From Syntrophaceae bacterium UBA5761 (GTDB lineage Bacteria; Desulfobacterota; Syntrophia; Syntrophales; UBA4778): DNA of 41,001 bases. The notes below the pieces were generated by a model. The model had not been told where the DNA came from. It was given only the letters and a program-made list of their open reading frames with translations, and searched no databases. Location: positions 1 through 41,001 of the forward strand of contig DIEZ01000052.1 of assembly GCA_002418885.1 (NCBI GenBank), read 5' to 3'. A program made the translations under genes and the position numbers. Positions 1 through 9,813 of the stretch are shown here, piece by piece (the stretch's first letter is position 1; the number at the start of each line of letters is the position of its first letter).

Positions 1-328
1 CGCTGTTGAGAGGGTCTCCCTCGGCTACTTCGGTCGCCCCGATATAACAGTCCACGGCCGCAAGACCCCCGTAAGCCTGCACATCATTCAACCAAACCTT
101 CATGGCCTTGATTTTGGGAGACGTATGGCCGAAATTGAGAAAGGCCCCCGAGGAACACATCGGCGAAAAAGTCCCAGTCGTCACCACATCCACGTACCGC
201 GCCGCCTCCACGTCGCCGCGGTCTCGCACGATGTCGATCATTTCCTCGGCCGTTACGACTACCGCCTTGCCCCTCTTGATTCTTTCGTTGATCTCTCGAT
301 AGGACTTTTGAACTTTAGACCTGCCCAT
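1..328 (-). CDS. Homocysteine biosynthesis protein (DUF39/HcyBio), N-terminal part
   Basis: Partial gene: the first 109 codons, from an ATG at 328, run off the left edge. The translation begins [20 protein letters not shown] and contains [30 protein letters not shown] and [20 protein letters not shown], the pattern of the DUF39/HcyBio family. Members are found in methanogens and many Desulfobacterota and are proposed to convert aspartate semialdehyde plus sulfide to homocysteine through a persulfide on a conserved cysteine; Cys58 in MCSSGAF is the candidate here. It is the last gene visible on this side of the long minus-strand operon, 62 bp after dut. The family call is firm; the exact activity rests on knowledge of relatives. 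The C-terminal part, which carries CBS or ferredoxin domains in some relatives, is not visible. Confidence 0.82.
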   Translation of the reverse strand, partial: MGRSKVQKSYREINERIKRGKAVVVTAEEMIDIVRDRGDVEAARYVDVVTTGTFSPMCSSGAFLNFGHTSPKIKAMKVWLNDVQAYGGLAAVDCYIGATEVAEGDPLNS

Positions 329-390
329 GAACGCATCTTCCTCCGGCATAGCTCAATCCTTCGCCATGCCCGCCGACTCCCGACCGTCTT

Positions 391-837
391 TCACCCCGTG
401 TGGCCTAAACCCCCTACCCCCCGCTGCGTGCAGTCCAATCCATCACACAGGCTCCATGCTACACGACAGACGCGATGCACGACCATCTGGGCAATCCGGT
501 CACTCCTTTTGACGACAAATGGTTCCTGCCCATGGTTGATCAGCAGTATCAAGATTTCGCCGCGGTAGTCCGCATCGATCGTTCCGGGGGAATTGATGAC
601 GGTCACACCGTACCGGACGGCAAGCCCGCTCCGGGGCCTGATCTCGGCCTCAAAACCTTCGGGCAGAGCGATGGCGATTCCCGAAGGTATCACCTTTCTT
701 TCGCCGGCGAAGATCGTCTCTTCGCCTCTGACCGCCGCGAAGATGTCCATCCCCGCTGCCTGCCCCGTAATGTAACGGGGAAGAGGAATATCTTCATTGC
801 CCGGCAACCTGGTCACGGGAATTTCTATCTTCTCCAT
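391..837 (-). CDS. dut: dUTP diphosphatase (dUTPase)
   Basis: Hydrolyses dUTP to dUMP and pyrophosphate, keeping uracil out of DNA and supplying dTMP synthesis; normally a cytoplasmic homotrimer. All five trimeric-dUTPase motifs are present in 148 aa: AGMDIFA (motif 1, usually AGYDL), RPRSGLA (2), GTIDADYRGEI (3, with the catalytic Asp), RIAQMVV (4) and the flexible C-terminal QRGVGGLGHTG (5, usually RGxGGFGSTG). The length is typical. It lies 38 bp after the M16 peptidase gene on the same strand. The linker between motifs 4 and 5 is Cys- and Leu-rich (HRVCRVAWSLCDGLDC), a little unusual but in frame. The start is an ATG. Confidence 0.93.
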   Translation of the reverse strand: MEKIEIPVTRLPGNEDIPLPRYITGQAAGMDIFAAVRGEETIFAGERKVIPSGIAIALPEGFEAEIRPRSGLAVRYGVTVINSPGTIDADYRGEILILLINHGQEPFVVKRSDRIAQMVVHRVCRVAWSLCDGLDCTQRGVGGLGHTG

Positions 838-875
838 CAGGCCTCACGGAAAAAAGGTTCGAGAGCCGGTCGGAA

Positions 876-2138
876 TCAAAGGTCGGGCATATTACCGGCG
901 ATGTCATCCTCGGTAACCCTGCCGATCGCGGCGACCGAAACGGTGTCCTTTTTGAACAAGGAGCGTGCCACTTCCCGCACTTCCTCCGCGCTTACGGACT
1001 CAAGGTTGGAGATCGCCTCGTCGAGCGAGAGGTCACGGCCGAGATAGATTTCGTTCTTTGCGAGTCGCGTCATCCTGGTGTCCGTACTTTCCATGCTCAA
1101 CAGAAACCGCCCCTTTATCTGCTCCTTGGCGCTAGAGAGTTCCTTGTCGGTCAGAAGATCCGCTTTGAGCTTGCGCAGCTCAGCGAAAATTACGTCGAGA
1201 ACTTCACCGACCTTCTCATCGCCGGCCCCCGCATAGACGCCGAACATGCCCACATCCCTGTAAGACACAAGATAAGAATGGATGGCGTAAGCAAGCCCCC
1301 TTTTCTCGCGGACTTCCTGGAACAGCCTCGAGCTCATGCTGCCGCCAAGGACGGTGTTAACTATAAAACCGGCATACCTGGCCGGGTCCGAGAAGGTATG
1401 CCCCGGGGAACCGATGACCATGTGAACCTGCTCCAAATCCTTTTCGAGTACGGCAACCCTTGCCGTCGGAGTCGGGGCGTCTTGCCCGTTTCCTCCTTCC
1501 GCCGGCGCAACCGAGCCGAGGGCCTCGCCGACCAAACTCACCAGTTCGTCGTGTCTGAGGCACCCGGCCGCAGTCAAAACGAGCCGGCCTCCCCGGTAAT
1601 ATTTCTCGAAGATTTCGAGAAGGGCATCCCGCCGGATGCCTCTGACGGAGTCTTCCGTACCGAGAACGGGAAGGGAAAGGGGATGGCCGCCCCAGAACGC
1701 CTTTCCGAAAAAATCATGGATGAAATCGTCCGGCGTGTCTTCCACCATACGAATCTCCTGAAGGATCACGGACTTTTCTTTCTCCATTTCCTCAGGGTCG
1801 AAGGCGGAGTCTTTCAAAATGTCGGCCAGAAGGTCGATGGCAAGGGAAAGATGATAATCGGGAATCTTCACATAAAAGGAAGTCAGTTCTTTACCAGTGC
1901 ATGCATTGAGAATGCCTCCCACGGAATCGATCTCGGAGGCGATGTCGAAAGCAGTCCTTTTCTTGGTTCCCTTGAAGAGCATGTGCTCGATGAAGTGAGC
2001 TGCCCCGTTCGTCGAATGCTCTTCGTTCCGGGAACCACAGTTGACCCACACCCCGAGCGAGAGGGACCTGACGCGGTCGATTTCCTCCGAGATGACCGTG
2101 ATTCCGTTATCCATTACGGTCTTGCGGTACGTGCTCAC
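876..2138 (-). CDS. M16 family zinc peptidase (processing-peptidase-like)
   Basis: Zinc metalloprotease of the M16 (pitrilysin/insulinase) family, 420 aa, close to the beta subunit of mitochondrial processing peptidase and Bacillus YmxG/MlpA. The inverted zinc motif HFIEH is at residues 48-52 (H48, E51, H52), followed by MLFKGT. The downstream acidic segment EKEKSVILQEIRMVEDTPDD supplies the third ligand in this family, and the C-terminal half is the usual inactive second M16 domain. The start taken is a GTG at 2138 preceded by GAGGCACTGG; this makes it overlap the 3' end of pnp by 32 bp. An internal ATG at 2114 is the alternative. The pnp-M16-dut order is conserved in many bacteria and suggests co-transcription. 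Substrate unknown. Confidence 0.88.
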   Translation of the reverse strand: MSTYRKTVMDNGITVISEEIDRVRSLSLGVWVNCGSRNEEHSTNGAAHFIEHMLFKGTKKRTAFDIASEIDSVGGILNACTGKELTSFYVKIPDYHLSLAIDLLADILKDSAFDPEEMEKEKSVILQEIRMVEDTPDDFIHDFFGKAFWGGHPLSLPVLGTEDSVRGIRRDALLEIFEKYYRGGRLVLTAAGCLRHDELVSLVGEALGSVAPAEGGNGQDAPTPTARVAVLEKDLEQVHMVIGSPGHTFSDPARYAGFIVNTVLGGSMSSRLFQEVREKRGLAYAIHSYLVSYRDVGMFGVYAGAGDEKVGEVLDVIFAELRKLKADLLTDKELSSAKEQIKGRFLLSMESTDTRMTRLAKNEIYLGRDLSLDEAISNLESVSAEEVREVARSLFKKDTVSVAAIGRVTEDDIAGNMPDL

Positions 2139-4236
2139 CCAGTGCCTCTTTTCTGCTCAACCGTATCTTCCCCGCCTTGTCGATTTCGATGACCTTTACC
2201 GCAACCTTATCCCCCTCCTTCAGTATATCGGTGACCTTCTGGACTCTTTCCTTGGCAAGTTGTGAGATGTGGACCAACCCCTCCGTACCCGGCAGGATTT
2301 CCACGAAGGCGCCGAAATCGACGACTCGCTTGACCGTCCCCAGGTAGATCTTTCCCACTTCCGCCTCTTCCGTCAGCCATCGGACCAGTTGCGCCGCCCT
2401 TGCCGCCGCCTCGGCGTCGTTCGAAGCGATCGTGACGGTCCCGTCGTCTTCCACGTTTATGTCCACGCCCGTTTCACTGATAATCTGCCGGATGTTCTTT
2501 CCGCCGGCACCGATGACGTCCCTGATCTTGTCCGGTTTCACTTTCATGATCGTGATCCTCGGAGCGTATGCCGAGATTTCCTTTCTCGGCTCCGCCATGG
2601 TCTCCCGGAGCTTGCCGATGATGAAGAGTCTACCGTCGCGGGCCTGAGCCAGGGCCTTCCTGAGGATTTCCGAGGTAACACCGTCGATCTTTATATCCAT
2701 CTGCATGGCAGTCACGCCATTCTTCGTCCCGCATACCTTGAAGTCCATGTCGCCTGCATGGTCCTCGTCGCCGAGGATATCGGACAGGATGACGACCCGT
2801 TCACCTTCCTTCAACAAACCCATGGCGATCCCCGCCACCACATCCTTCACCGGTACGCCGGCATCCATCAGGGAAAGGGATCCTCCGCAGACGGTGGCCA
2901 TGGAAGAAGACCCATTCGACGACAGGATCTCAGATACGATACGTATAGTGTAAGGAAAGACTTCTTGCGAAGGAAGTATGGGCAGCAACGCCCTTCTCGC
3001 CAGGGCACCGTGACCGATCTCTCTCCGTCCCGGTCCCCTGAGCATTCGCGCCTCACCGACGGAAAAAGGCGGGAAATTATAGTGGAGCATAAAAGACCGC
3101 AGCTCTTCTCCGCTGATGTAATCCATCCGTTGTTCATCGGATGCCGTTCCGAGCGTGAGGACCGCCAGCGCCTGCGTCTCCCCCCTTGTGAACAGCGCCG
3201 AACCGTGAGTCCTCGGAAGAAGCCCTGCCTCACAACTGATAGGACGAATGTCCGCTGCCGACCTTCCGTCGATCCGGGTCCCCTCGTTGAGGATCATTTC
3301 CCGCAAAATCTTCCGTTCCAGCTGATCCAGGGCGCCACGCACCGCCTGCTCGCCGGCAGGGTCTTCCGCAGTGACCGCACTCAGCGCGGCGGCCCTCGCC
3401 GCGTCGAGCTTCGCGTATCTCTCCAGTTTTGCCGGTATCCGGTAGGCTGCGGCAAGGTCCTTCTCCGCCAGGTCGGCCAGTTTTCTCGCTAATTCCCCGT
3501 TGTAGGATATTTCTTCTACCGGCCTTTTTTGCCTTCCCACCGCCGCGCACATTCGGTCCTGCAGTTCCAGGACGGGCCTTAGTGCATCAAGGCCGAACTC
3601 GACTGCCTCGATTATTACATCCTCCCCGACTTCCTGGGCTCCGCCTTCCAGCATCACCGGATTGACGTCGTAAGTGCCGTCGGCACGGGGCACCTTCCTG
3701 CCGGTCAGGAATAGGTCGAGGTCACTCTCTTCCATCATCTTGGCCGAAGGGTTGGCCACAAACTGTCCTTTGACCCTGCCCACTCGAACGCCCGCCACCG
3801 GTCCCTTGAAGGGAATATCCGATACCATCAAAGCAGCGGAACACCCCAACATGGCCGCCACGTCCGAATCGTTCTCGTTGTCGACGGACAGAAGGATAGC
3901 TACGATCTGCGTCTCGTGGTAATAGCCTTTCGGAAACAGAGGTCGCACGGAGCGGTCTATGATTCTCGATATCAGGATCTCACGTTCATTCGGGCGCCCC
4001 TCCCTTTTGAAGAAGCCACCCGGAATCTTCCCCGCGGCGAAAGTTTTCTCTTCATAATCGACCGTCAGCGGCAGGAAATCCACCCCTTCTCTTTTGCTTC
4101 TCAGAGAAACCGCCGTCACTAGAACAACCGTATCGCCGTACCGGACGAAAACGGCACCGTCCGCCTGACCGGCTACATAATGGGTTTTCAGGGAAATTTC
4201 TCTTCCGGCAAAATCAGTTTTAAACACTTCACTCAT
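2107..4236 (-). CDS. pnp: Polyribonucleotide nucleotidyltransferase (PNPase)
   Basis: 3'-5' phosphorolytic exoribonuclease, releasing nucleoside diphosphates; trimeric core of RNA decay and, in many bacteria, part of the degradosome. 709 aa, normal length. Domains in order: RNase PH 1 (about 10-145), alpha-helical linker, RNase PH 2 (about 320-465, with RREIGHGALARRAL and the phosphate-binding SNGSSSMATVCGGSL), KH (around 555-610, VIGAGGKNIRQII) and S1 (around 620-690, GTVKRVVDFGAFVEI). It has a very strong Shine-Dalgarno (TTAGGAGGTAAT) before the ATG at 4236. It follows rpsO by 64 bp with no terminator between, so the rpsO-pnp operon arrangement of E. coli is kept. Confidence 0.97.
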   Translation of the reverse strand: MSEVFKTDFAGREISLKTHYVAGQADGAVFVRYGDTVVLVTAVSLRSKREGVDFLPLTVDYEEKTFAAGKIPGGFFKREGRPNEREILISRIIDRSVRPLFPKGYYHETQIVAILLSVDNENDSDVAAMLGCSAALMVSDIPFKGPVAGVRVGRVKGQFVANPSAKMMEESDLDLFLTGRKVPRADGTYDVNPVMLEGGAQEVGEDVIIEAVEFGLDALRPVLELQDRMCAAVGRQKRPVEEISYNGELARKLADLAEKDLAAAYRIPAKLERYAKLDAARAAALSAVTAEDPAGEQAVRGALDQLERKILREMILNEGTRIDGRSAADIRPISCEAGLLPRTHGSALFTRGETQALAVLTLGTASDEQRMDYISGEELRSFMLHYNFPPFSVGEARMLRGPGRREIGHGALARRALLPILPSQEVFPYTIRIVSEILSSNGSSSMATVCGGSLSLMDAGVPVKDVVAGIAMGLLKEGERVVILSDILGDEDHAGDMDFKVCGTKNGVTAMQMDIKIDGVTSEILRKALAQARDGRLFIIGKLRETMAEPRKEISAYAPRITIMKVKPDKIRDVIGAGGKNIRQIISETGVDINVEDDGTVTIASNDAEAAARAAQLVRWLTEEAEVGKIYLGTVKRVVDFGAFVEILPGTEGLVHISQLAKERVQKVTDILKEGDKVAVKVIEIDKAGKIRLSRKEALGEHVPQDRNG

Positions 4237-4300
4237 TCTATTATTGATTACCTCCTAATAACCTGCCGCTCATCATATCCATTCCTTTGCTTTATCCCCA

Positions 4301-4567
4301 CTACCTTCGTATGCCAAGGCGTTGGATAAGCGTCCTGTATCTCTCGATATCTTTTTTCTTCAGATAGTCCAGCAAGCGCCTTCTCTGCCCCACGATCTTC
4401 AACAGCCCTCTGCGGGAATGATGGTCCTTTTTGTGCGCCTTGAAGTGTTCCGTCAAGTAACTTATCCTTGCACTGAGAAGGGCTATCTGCACTTCCGGCG
4501 ACCCGGTATCTTTCTCATGAGCCTGGAAACTGCCGATGATCTTCTGTTTCTGTTCTAACTCCAACAC
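4301..4567 (-). CDS. rpsO: 30S ribosomal protein S15
   Basis: Primary rRNA-binding protein of the 30S platform, binding the 16S three-way junction; 88 aa, the standard length. Typical sequences include [22 protein letters not shown], shown here only in part ([16 protein letters not shown]), [12 protein letters not shown] and [15 protein letters not shown]. The start is a GTG at 4567 with GGAGGAGAAGCAG immediately upstream, which decides it. In E. coli S15 represses its own translation by binding its mRNA; no equivalent structure was confirmed here. It is followed by pnp and preceded by truB on the same strand. Confidence 0.97.
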   Translation of the reverse strand: MLELEQKQKIIGSFQAHEKDTGSPEVQIALLSARISYLTEHFKAHKKDHHSRRGLLKIVGQRRRLLDYLKKKDIERYRTLIQRLGIRR

Positions 4568-4629
4568 CTGCTTCTCCTCCCTCGATTTGATTTTACAACC
4601 GAAAATCTTTAGGCCGGACGATGAACTTC

Positions 4630-5559
4630 CTAACCGTTGAATATCCGCTTGATCCGAACGGCCCTCTCATCCGGTGCCAGAAGAGCCCGCCTTCCCGAGT
4701 CGTGGAGCGCTGCACCGGCGGCAACGAGTTCACCCGATTCGAGCACGAACTTTACCACATCTCCCGCGGCAAGAGAAGGCATATTATTCCCGTTCAAGTC
4801 CTGAACCGTAGGCTGGTGTCCCCTCCGCAATCGCATGGCGTATCTTCCATCCACGTAGACCGTCGGCATACCCGCAAGGGCGTCGGCCATGGAAATCAGA
4901 CGGCAAGCCACATCATCGGGCCACCGGCTTCTTAAGTCCTCGACGGACAAGGCTCCCTCCTCGTGGAACGAGCCGCTTCTCAACCTCCGCAATCCCGCCA
5001 GGCATGCCTTGGTTCCTAACCGCCCACCGACATCGGCACACAGCGACCGGATGTAGGTACCCTTCGAGCAAGAAACCAGGAAGGTAACGTAGGGCAGTCG
5101 GACTTCCAGAAGTTCGATTCGGCGGATCTCAACCCGGCGCGGGGCCGGCTGAACATCGATGCCCTTCCTCGCCAGGCTGTAAAAAGTTTTTCCTCTATAC
5201 TTGAGAGCCGAATACCGGGGCGGAACCTGTTCGATTTCCCCCGTGCAGCCCTTCAGGACCTCCTCGACGTCCCTCACCCCGACTTTCACCTCTTCCCTCG
5301 TCAGCACCTTCCCTTCTACATCCAGGGTATCCGTCTCCACCCCCAACAGCATTGTGCAGCGATAGTCTTTGCTGTCCAGTGACAGAAACTGCACGAGCTT
5401 AGTGGCTTCGTTGAGGCATACAGGGAGTACCCCCGTCGCGAGAGGGTCCAGAGTTCCCGTATGGCCTGCCTTCTTCACCCCCGGAAGCGCCCGCACGACC
5501 CTCACTACATCGAAGGAACTTCTGCCCGCAGGCTTATCGACAACGATCACGCCGTCCAT
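4630..5559 (-). CDS. truB: tRNA pseudouridine-55 synthase
   Basis: Isomerises U55 to pseudouridine in the T-loop of tRNAs and acts as a tRNA chaperone. 309 aa. The N-terminal block [10 protein letters not shown], then [19 protein letters not shown] with the catalytic Asp at residue 38, and [15 protein letters not shown] are diagnostic of the TruB branch. The C-terminal 70 or so residues ([18 protein letters not shown] onward) resemble the PUA domain. It starts 4 bp after the end of nrnA, implying translational coupling, and is followed by rpsO after 62 bp. Confidence 0.96.
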   Translation of the reverse strand: MDGVIVVDKPAGRSSFDVVRVVRALPGVKKAGHTGTLDPLATGVLPVCLNEATKLVQFLSLDSKDYRCTMLLGVETDTLDVEGKVLTREEVKVGVRDVEEVLKGCTGEIEQVPPRYSALKYRGKTFYSLARKGIDVQPAPRRVEIRRIELLEVRLPYVTFLVSCSKGTYIRSLCADVGGRLGTKACLAGLRRLRSGSFHEEGALSVEDLRSRWPDDVACRLISMADALAGMPTVYVDGRYAMRLRRGHQPTVQDLNGNNMPSLAAGDVVKFVLESGELVAAGAALHDSGRRALLAPDERAVRIKRIFNG

Positions 5560-5563
5560 ACGA

Positions 5564-6511
5564 TCAACCAGCCATGATCGATTGAACTATACGATCCCTG
5601 ACGTCCACCAGAGAGCCGGACATTATGCAGGCGGCCGCGTTGAAATGACCGCCTCCGCCGTACATCCGCGCCACCTTCTCGACGCTTATCCTGCCCTTGG
5701 AACGCAGACTCACCCGGTAGCGGCCCCCGTCCATCTCAATAAAAAAGGCCGCCACCTCAACACCTTCGATAGCCCGGGCGAAGTCGACGAAATTCTCCGT
5801 GTATTCCGGCAGCGCTCCCGCTTCACGTATCATGACCTGAGAAACAAAGAGGGTGCTGATCTTACCATCCCAGTGGCACTCCAGCGTTTCGAGCACTTTT
5901 GCCAGAAGTTTCATCTTCTCCGGCGGATTGCTTTCGTAAACTTTCTCAGCTACTTTATGCGGTTTCGCGCCTGCCTCGACAAGCTTCCCGGCTATGGCGA
6001 AGGTGTTCTTGCCCGCGTTCGAATAGCGGAAAGAGCCGGTGTCCGTCACGATGGCCGTGTAAAGATTCACGGCGATCTCCTTCGTGACGTCGGCCCCCAT
6101 TTCATCAATCAACCGGAATATAAGCTCCCCGACGGAACTTGCGGACGGGTCGATGACGGACAGGCTGAAGTCGCCTTTATTGGAGATGTGATGGTCTATG
6201 CTCACCAGGCAGGGTGCCGTCCGGATGAGGGAGGCCGCATCGCCAACTCTTTCGACTTCGCTGCAATCAAGAACGAACAGGGCGTCGTATTCGGAGATTC
6301 CGTCGAGCTTGTGAACTATCGTCTCGGCCCCCGGAAGAAACCGCAGGTTCTTGGGTGTCTCATCCTGGTTGTAGACGAGCACCCTCTTGCCCATGCTACG
6401 GAGCAGGTGAAAGAGCGCCAGTTCGGACCCGACGGCGTCCCCGTCGAGTCGGACATGGGAGGTCACGAGAAATGACCTTTTCGACCGGATGGTATCGACA
6501 ACCTTTTTCAT
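5564..6511 (-). CDS. nrnA: DHH-family oligoribonuclease / pAp phosphatase (NrnA-like)
   Basis: DHH/DHHA1 phosphoesterase, 315 aa, the size of NrnA. Family members degrade 2-5 nt RNA fragments (nanoRNA), and many also dephosphorylate 3'-phosphoadenosine 5'-phosphate. Metal-binding motifs: SHVRLDGDAVGS (residues 18-29), LDCSE (81-85), SIDHHISN (104-111, the DHH signature) and D121; the C-terminal DHHA1 substrate-binding glycine loop is YGGGGHFNAAAC. The start ATG overlaps the rbfA stop by 4 bp (ATGA). The rbfA-nrnA-truB order is common in Desulfobacterota and Firmicutes. Whether it prefers pAp, nanoRNA or cyclic dinucleotides cannot be told from sequence. Confidence 0.9.
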   Translation of the reverse strand: MKKVVDTIRSKRSFLVTSHVRLDGDAVGSELALFHLLRSMGKRVLVYNQDETPKNLRFLPGAETIVHKLDGISEYDALFVLDCSEVERVGDAASLIRTAPCLVSIDHHISNKGDFSLSVIDPSASSVGELIFRLIDEMGADVTKEIAVNLYTAIVTDTGSFRYSNAGKNTFAIAGKLVEAGAKPHKVAEKVYESNPPEKMKLLAKVLETLECHWDGKISTLFVSQVMIREAGALPEYTENFVDFARAIEGVEVAAFFIEMDGGRYRVSLRSKGRISVEKVARMYGGGGHFNAAACIMSGSLVDVRDRIVQSIMAG

Positions 6512-6870
6512 GTCTCGTGACCTTTCTCTCTCTTCACCGTCTCGAGAATTCGATCGATCCGGCTTCCGTACTCAAAAGACCCGTCGTAAATCAGGCGTAT
6601 TTCAGGGACATAGCGGAGATGCAACCGCCTGCCCAACTCTCTCTTGAGAAGACCCGATGCCTTCTGCAGATGGTCATGGACATCGCCGCTGTCCCGGTCT
6701 TTGCCCATCTGAACAAAAAAAACCGTTGCCTGACGGAGGTCTCCGGAGAGCATGACATCCGTTATGGTGATGTCGCCTATCCGAGGATCACTGATTTCTT
6801 TCAACAGGATATCGGCGATCTCTTTCCTGATCATGCCGGCTATCCGTTCAGACCTCTTGAAACTTATCAA
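6508..6870 (-). CDS. rbfA: Ribosome-binding factor A
   Basis: Small KH-type protein needed for late maturation of the 30S subunit, acting near the 5' end of 16S rRNA. 120 aa. Recognisable by FKRSERIAGMIRKEIADILL at the N terminus, the ISDPRIGDITITDVMLSGDL block and YVPEIRLIYDGSFEYGSRID near the C terminus. It overlaps the preceding DUF503 gene by 23 bp and the following nrnA by 4 bp, so it is tightly coupled within the nusA-infB operon. Confidence 0.95.
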   Translation of the reverse strand: MISFKRSERIAGMIRKEIADILLKEISDPRIGDITITDVMLSGDLRQATVFFVQMGKDRDSGDVHDHLQKASGLLKRELGRRLHLRYVPEIRLIYDGSFEYGSRIDRILETVKREKGHET

Positions 6871-7195
6871 ACTCGGCCACCCTTCTGCCCATCGTTTCCA
6901 CGGTATCGACGAAGCTTGTGATCTCGAACCTCGATCCCACTATCTCCGCAAGATAGAGTCCCTCCATGAACCGGATGACTTTGTCCAGCTTCGAATTCAC
7001 GAACCGCTGATCGTTGCCCACCACGCAGAAGCCGATCTCCCCGCGCTTCCAATCGTCGTTCGCTCCGACTTCGGCGATGGAGATGTTAAATTCGTTCTGC
7101 GTTCGCCGCATCAGGCTCTTAACCGCTCCCCGCTTGTCTTTGAGAGACCTGCTGTCGGCAATATAGATTTCTACGATCCCGACCCCGACGAACAT
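6848..7195 (-). CDS. DUF503 family protein (YlxP-like)
   Basis: 115-aa protein of the DUF503/YlxP family, nearly always located between infB and rbfA. The family pattern is clear: FVGVGIVEIYIADSRSLKDK, then RGAVKSLMRRTQNEFNISIAEVG and the C-terminal helix. No catalytic residues are apparent. Its fixed place between translation initiation factor 2 and RbfA suggests a part in ribosome assembly or translation, as has been argued for YlxP, but no mechanism can be read from the sequence. It lies 83 bp after infB and overlaps rbfA by 23 bp. ATG start. Confidence 0.9.
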   Translation of the reverse strand: MFVGVGIVEIYIADSRSLKDKRGAVKSLMRRTQNEFNISIAEVGANDDWKRGEIGFCVVGNDQRFVNSKLDKVIRFMEGLYLAEIVGSRFEITSFVDTVETMGRRVAEFDKFQEV

Positions 7196-7278
7196 CGATA
7201 TGCATCCATACCGTAGTTAAAGACCGGCGTCCCGAAGTGAAATAAAGGCAACTTTCGAAACCGCCGCTCGAAGCCTTC

Positions 7279-9813
7279 TCAAAGTTTCCTCTCCACCTGT
7301 TCCTGCGTGTAGGCCTCTATAACATCGCCGACCTTCATGTCGTTGAACCCTTCGATACTTATGCCGCACTCCAACCCGGCCGTCACTTCTCTTGCATCAT
7401 CCTTGAATCTCTTGAGCGACATGATCTTCCCGTCATAGATCTGAACCCCGTCGCGAACGAGCTTGACATTGGCGTTCCTCATCACCTTGCCGTCGGTGAC
7501 ATGACAACCGGCAACAATCCCGACTTTGGGAACCTTGAACAGGTTACGCACCTCCGCATGACCCAGGACGACTTCTCTATAGACAGGTTCCAGCAATCCT
7601 TCCATGGCAGCCTTGACGTCGGCGATCACGTTATAGATTATGTCGTAAAGCTTTATCTCGACACCTTCTTCTTTCGCCGTCTCAACCACCCTCGCATCGG
7701 GCCTCACTTTAAACCCGATGATAAGGGCGTCGGAGGCAGAGGCGAGAAGGACGTCCGATTCCGTAACGGAGCCCGTCGAGCTGTGGATCACGTTGAGCTT
7801 CACGCCGGAAGTACTCAATTTAACGAGCGCCTCTGTCAGGGCTTCTATGGATCCCTGGACATCACCCTTGATGATCACGTTGAACTCTTTCGTCCCCTCC
7901 TTGATCCGTTCATAGAGCTGCTCGAGGGTAACCTTCGAAGACCGGGCGAGCTCCCGTTCGCGCTCCTTCCTGATCCAGTATTCGCTGATGTTCCTTGCCT
8001 TTTTCTCGTCCTCCACGCAAACGAAGTCCGTCCCGGCCTGGGGGACATCGGAAAAACCGATGACCTCTACGGGCATGGAAGGGCCGGCCTCCTTGATCCG
8101 CCGGCCCTTGTCGTTTATGAGGGCACGAACCCTGCCGAACTCGGTCTTGCAAACGAAGGCGTCCCCCTCGTGCAGCGTCCCTTCCTGAATCAGGAGCGTC
8201 GCCACCGGTCCTCTCCCGCGGTCGAGCTTGGCCTCGATGATCACCCCTCTGGCGGGTCTGTCGGAATCCGCCTTCAACTCCATGATATCCACCTGGAGGA
8301 GGATCAGCTCCAGCAGGTTCTCGATGCCTATTTTCTTCTTCGCCGATATTTCGGCAAAGAGGGTCTCTCCTCCCCATTCTTCAGGAACGAGGTTCTGATC
8401 CGCAAGCTCCCTCTTGATCCTTTCGGGATTGGCATCCGGTTTGTCTATTTTGTTGACGGCGACAATGATGGGGACGTTCGCGGCGCGGGCGTGGTTGATC
8501 GCTTCGACGGTCTGTTCCTTGACGCCGTCGTCGGCGGCAACCACGAGCACGACGATATCCGTCACCTGGGCACCGCGTGCCCGCATGGATGTGAACGCTT
8601 CATGGCCGGGCGTATCCAGAAAAACGATGTCCCTGTCGTTGACCTGAACGTGATAGGCGCCGATGGCCTGGGTTATCCCGCCGGCTTCGCCCTCGATCAC
8701 GTTTGTCTGCCGGATGGCGTCCAGCAAAGAGGTCTTACCGTGGTCGACGTGCCCCATCACCGTAACGACAGGGGCCCTCGGCTTCAACGATTCCACCGCC
8801 GTTTCTGCGCGCTGTATCGTCTCTTCATAATCGGTGCCCGCCGGTTCCACCTGATAACCGAATTCGCCGGCGACTATGCTCGCCGTGTCGATATCAACGG
8901 CCTGGTTGATGGAGGCCATCACGCCAAGGGTTATCAACTTGCCCATCACTTCACTCACTTTGACGCCCATCTTCTTCGCCAGGTCGGCGACACGGATGAC
9001 ATCTTCCACCTTGATTCTCCGTTTTATGGCCTTGGGAGTCGTAATCTCCGTCTTCTTCATCCTGACGACGGCTCCCCGCTTCTCTTCGCGCCACCGCGGT
9101 GCCTTTTCCTCTTCGATATCCCTGGTCCAGCGTTTGTCTTTTTTATCTACGACCTGTTTGACGAAAACCTTCTTCTTTGCGGGTGCCTCATCCAGGAAGA
9201 TTTCAACGGGGCGTTTCCCCTTCTCCGCGTGTATGACGACCCCCGGTTTGGCCGGTTTTTCCTCCTTTGGAGGAACGACCTCCTTCGCTACCTTGAGCTC
9301 CGGCTTCGCAAGGGCTTCCTTCGGGATATGCTTCGCCACAGACGCAGGACCCGCCGAAAGCGGCGCCTCTTTCTTTTCACCCTGCTCTGTCTTCTGGGTT
9401 GTTGCTGGTGCGGTTATTTCTTCCGACGGTTTCTTGTCGACGGGCGAAACCTTCGCTTCGTGAAGCTCAACCTTTTTTTCCTTCTCTGCCTCCGGTGGAG
9501 CTTCCTCTTTTTTGACGGCCTTTACTTCCGGCGCAGGGGCAGGACCCGCCGTCTCCTCAGGAGGTGCCGGCTTTACCTCTTCAGCCGGAAGCCGAACGGC
9601 CCTTCTCCTTATCACAGTCGTCTTGATCCTCTGTTCGACGACCTCGCCGGGCTCTCCGAGAGACATCTCCCGTTTGACCCTCGCCACGTCGCTTTCTTCA
9701 AGCGTGCTGGAATGGGATTTCACGGCGATGCCGAGTTTCTCTAAGCGGGCAATCAGTTCCTTGTTTTCAATGCCCAATTCCCTGGCAAGCTCATAGATTC
9801 TTATCTTGGACAT
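7279..9813 (-). CDS. infB: Translation initiation factor IF-2
   Basis: GTPase that brings initiator fMet-tRNA to the 30S P site and promotes subunit joining. 844 aa. Order: IF2_N domain (1-50, [18 protein letters not shown]), a long charged Ala/Pro/Lys/Glu linker (about 55-255), a second IF2_N-type domain (about 265-320, [19 protein letters not shown]), then the G domain with GHVDHGKT (354-361), DTPGHEAF and NKIDKP, two beta-barrels and the C-terminal fMet-tRNA binding domain ([20 protein letters not shown]). The ATG overlaps the end of nusA by 23 bp, so the pair is coupled. The repetitive linker is poorly conserved in this family and is not a sign of damage. Confidence 0.97.
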   Translation of the reverse strand: MSKIRIYELARELGIENKELIARLEKLGIAVKSHSSTLEESDVARVKREMSLGEPGEVVEQRIKTTVIRRRAVRLPAEEVKPAPPEETAGPAPAPEVKAVKKEEAPPEAEKEKKVELHEAKVSPVDKKPSEEITAPATTQKTEQGEKKEAPLSAGPASVAKHIPKEALAKPELKVAKEVVPPKEEKPAKPGVVIHAEKGKRPVEIFLDEAPAKKKVFVKQVVDKKDKRWTRDIEEEKAPRWREEKRGAVVRMKKTEITTPKAIKRRIKVEDVIRVADLAKKMGVKVSEVMGKLITLGVMASINQAVDIDTASIVAGEFGYQVEPAGTDYEETIQRAETAVESLKPRAPVVTVMGHVDHGKTSLLDAIRQTNVIEGEAGGITQAIGAYHVQVNDRDIVFLDTPGHEAFTSMRARGAQVTDIVVLVVAADDGVKEQTVEAINHARAANVPIIVAVNKIDKPDANPERIKRELADQNLVPEEWGGETLFAEISAKKKIGIENLLELILLQVDIMELKADSDRPARGVIIEAKLDRGRGPVATLLIQEGTLHEGDAFVCKTEFGRVRALINDKGRRIKEAGPSMPVEVIGFSDVPQAGTDFVCVEDEKKARNISEYWIRKERERELARSSKVTLEQLYERIKEGTKEFNVIIKGDVQGSIEALTEALVKLSTSGVKLNVIHSSTGSVTESDVLLASASDALIIGFKVRPDARVVETAKEEGVEIKLYDIIYNVIADVKAAMEGLLEPVYREVVLGHAEVRNLFKVPKVGIVAGCHVTDGKVMRNANVKLVRDGVQIYDGKIMSLKRFKDDAREVTAGLECGISIEGFNDMKVGDVIEAYTQEQVERKL

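Noticed and set aside
7501..9744. Very long open frame on the plus strand opposite infB
   Set aside because: It is antisense to the unmistakable infB sequence; high GC codon bias leaves the opposite strand open. The translation resembles no protein. Similar shadows oppose nusA, murA, hisD, hypF and the hydrogenase genes.
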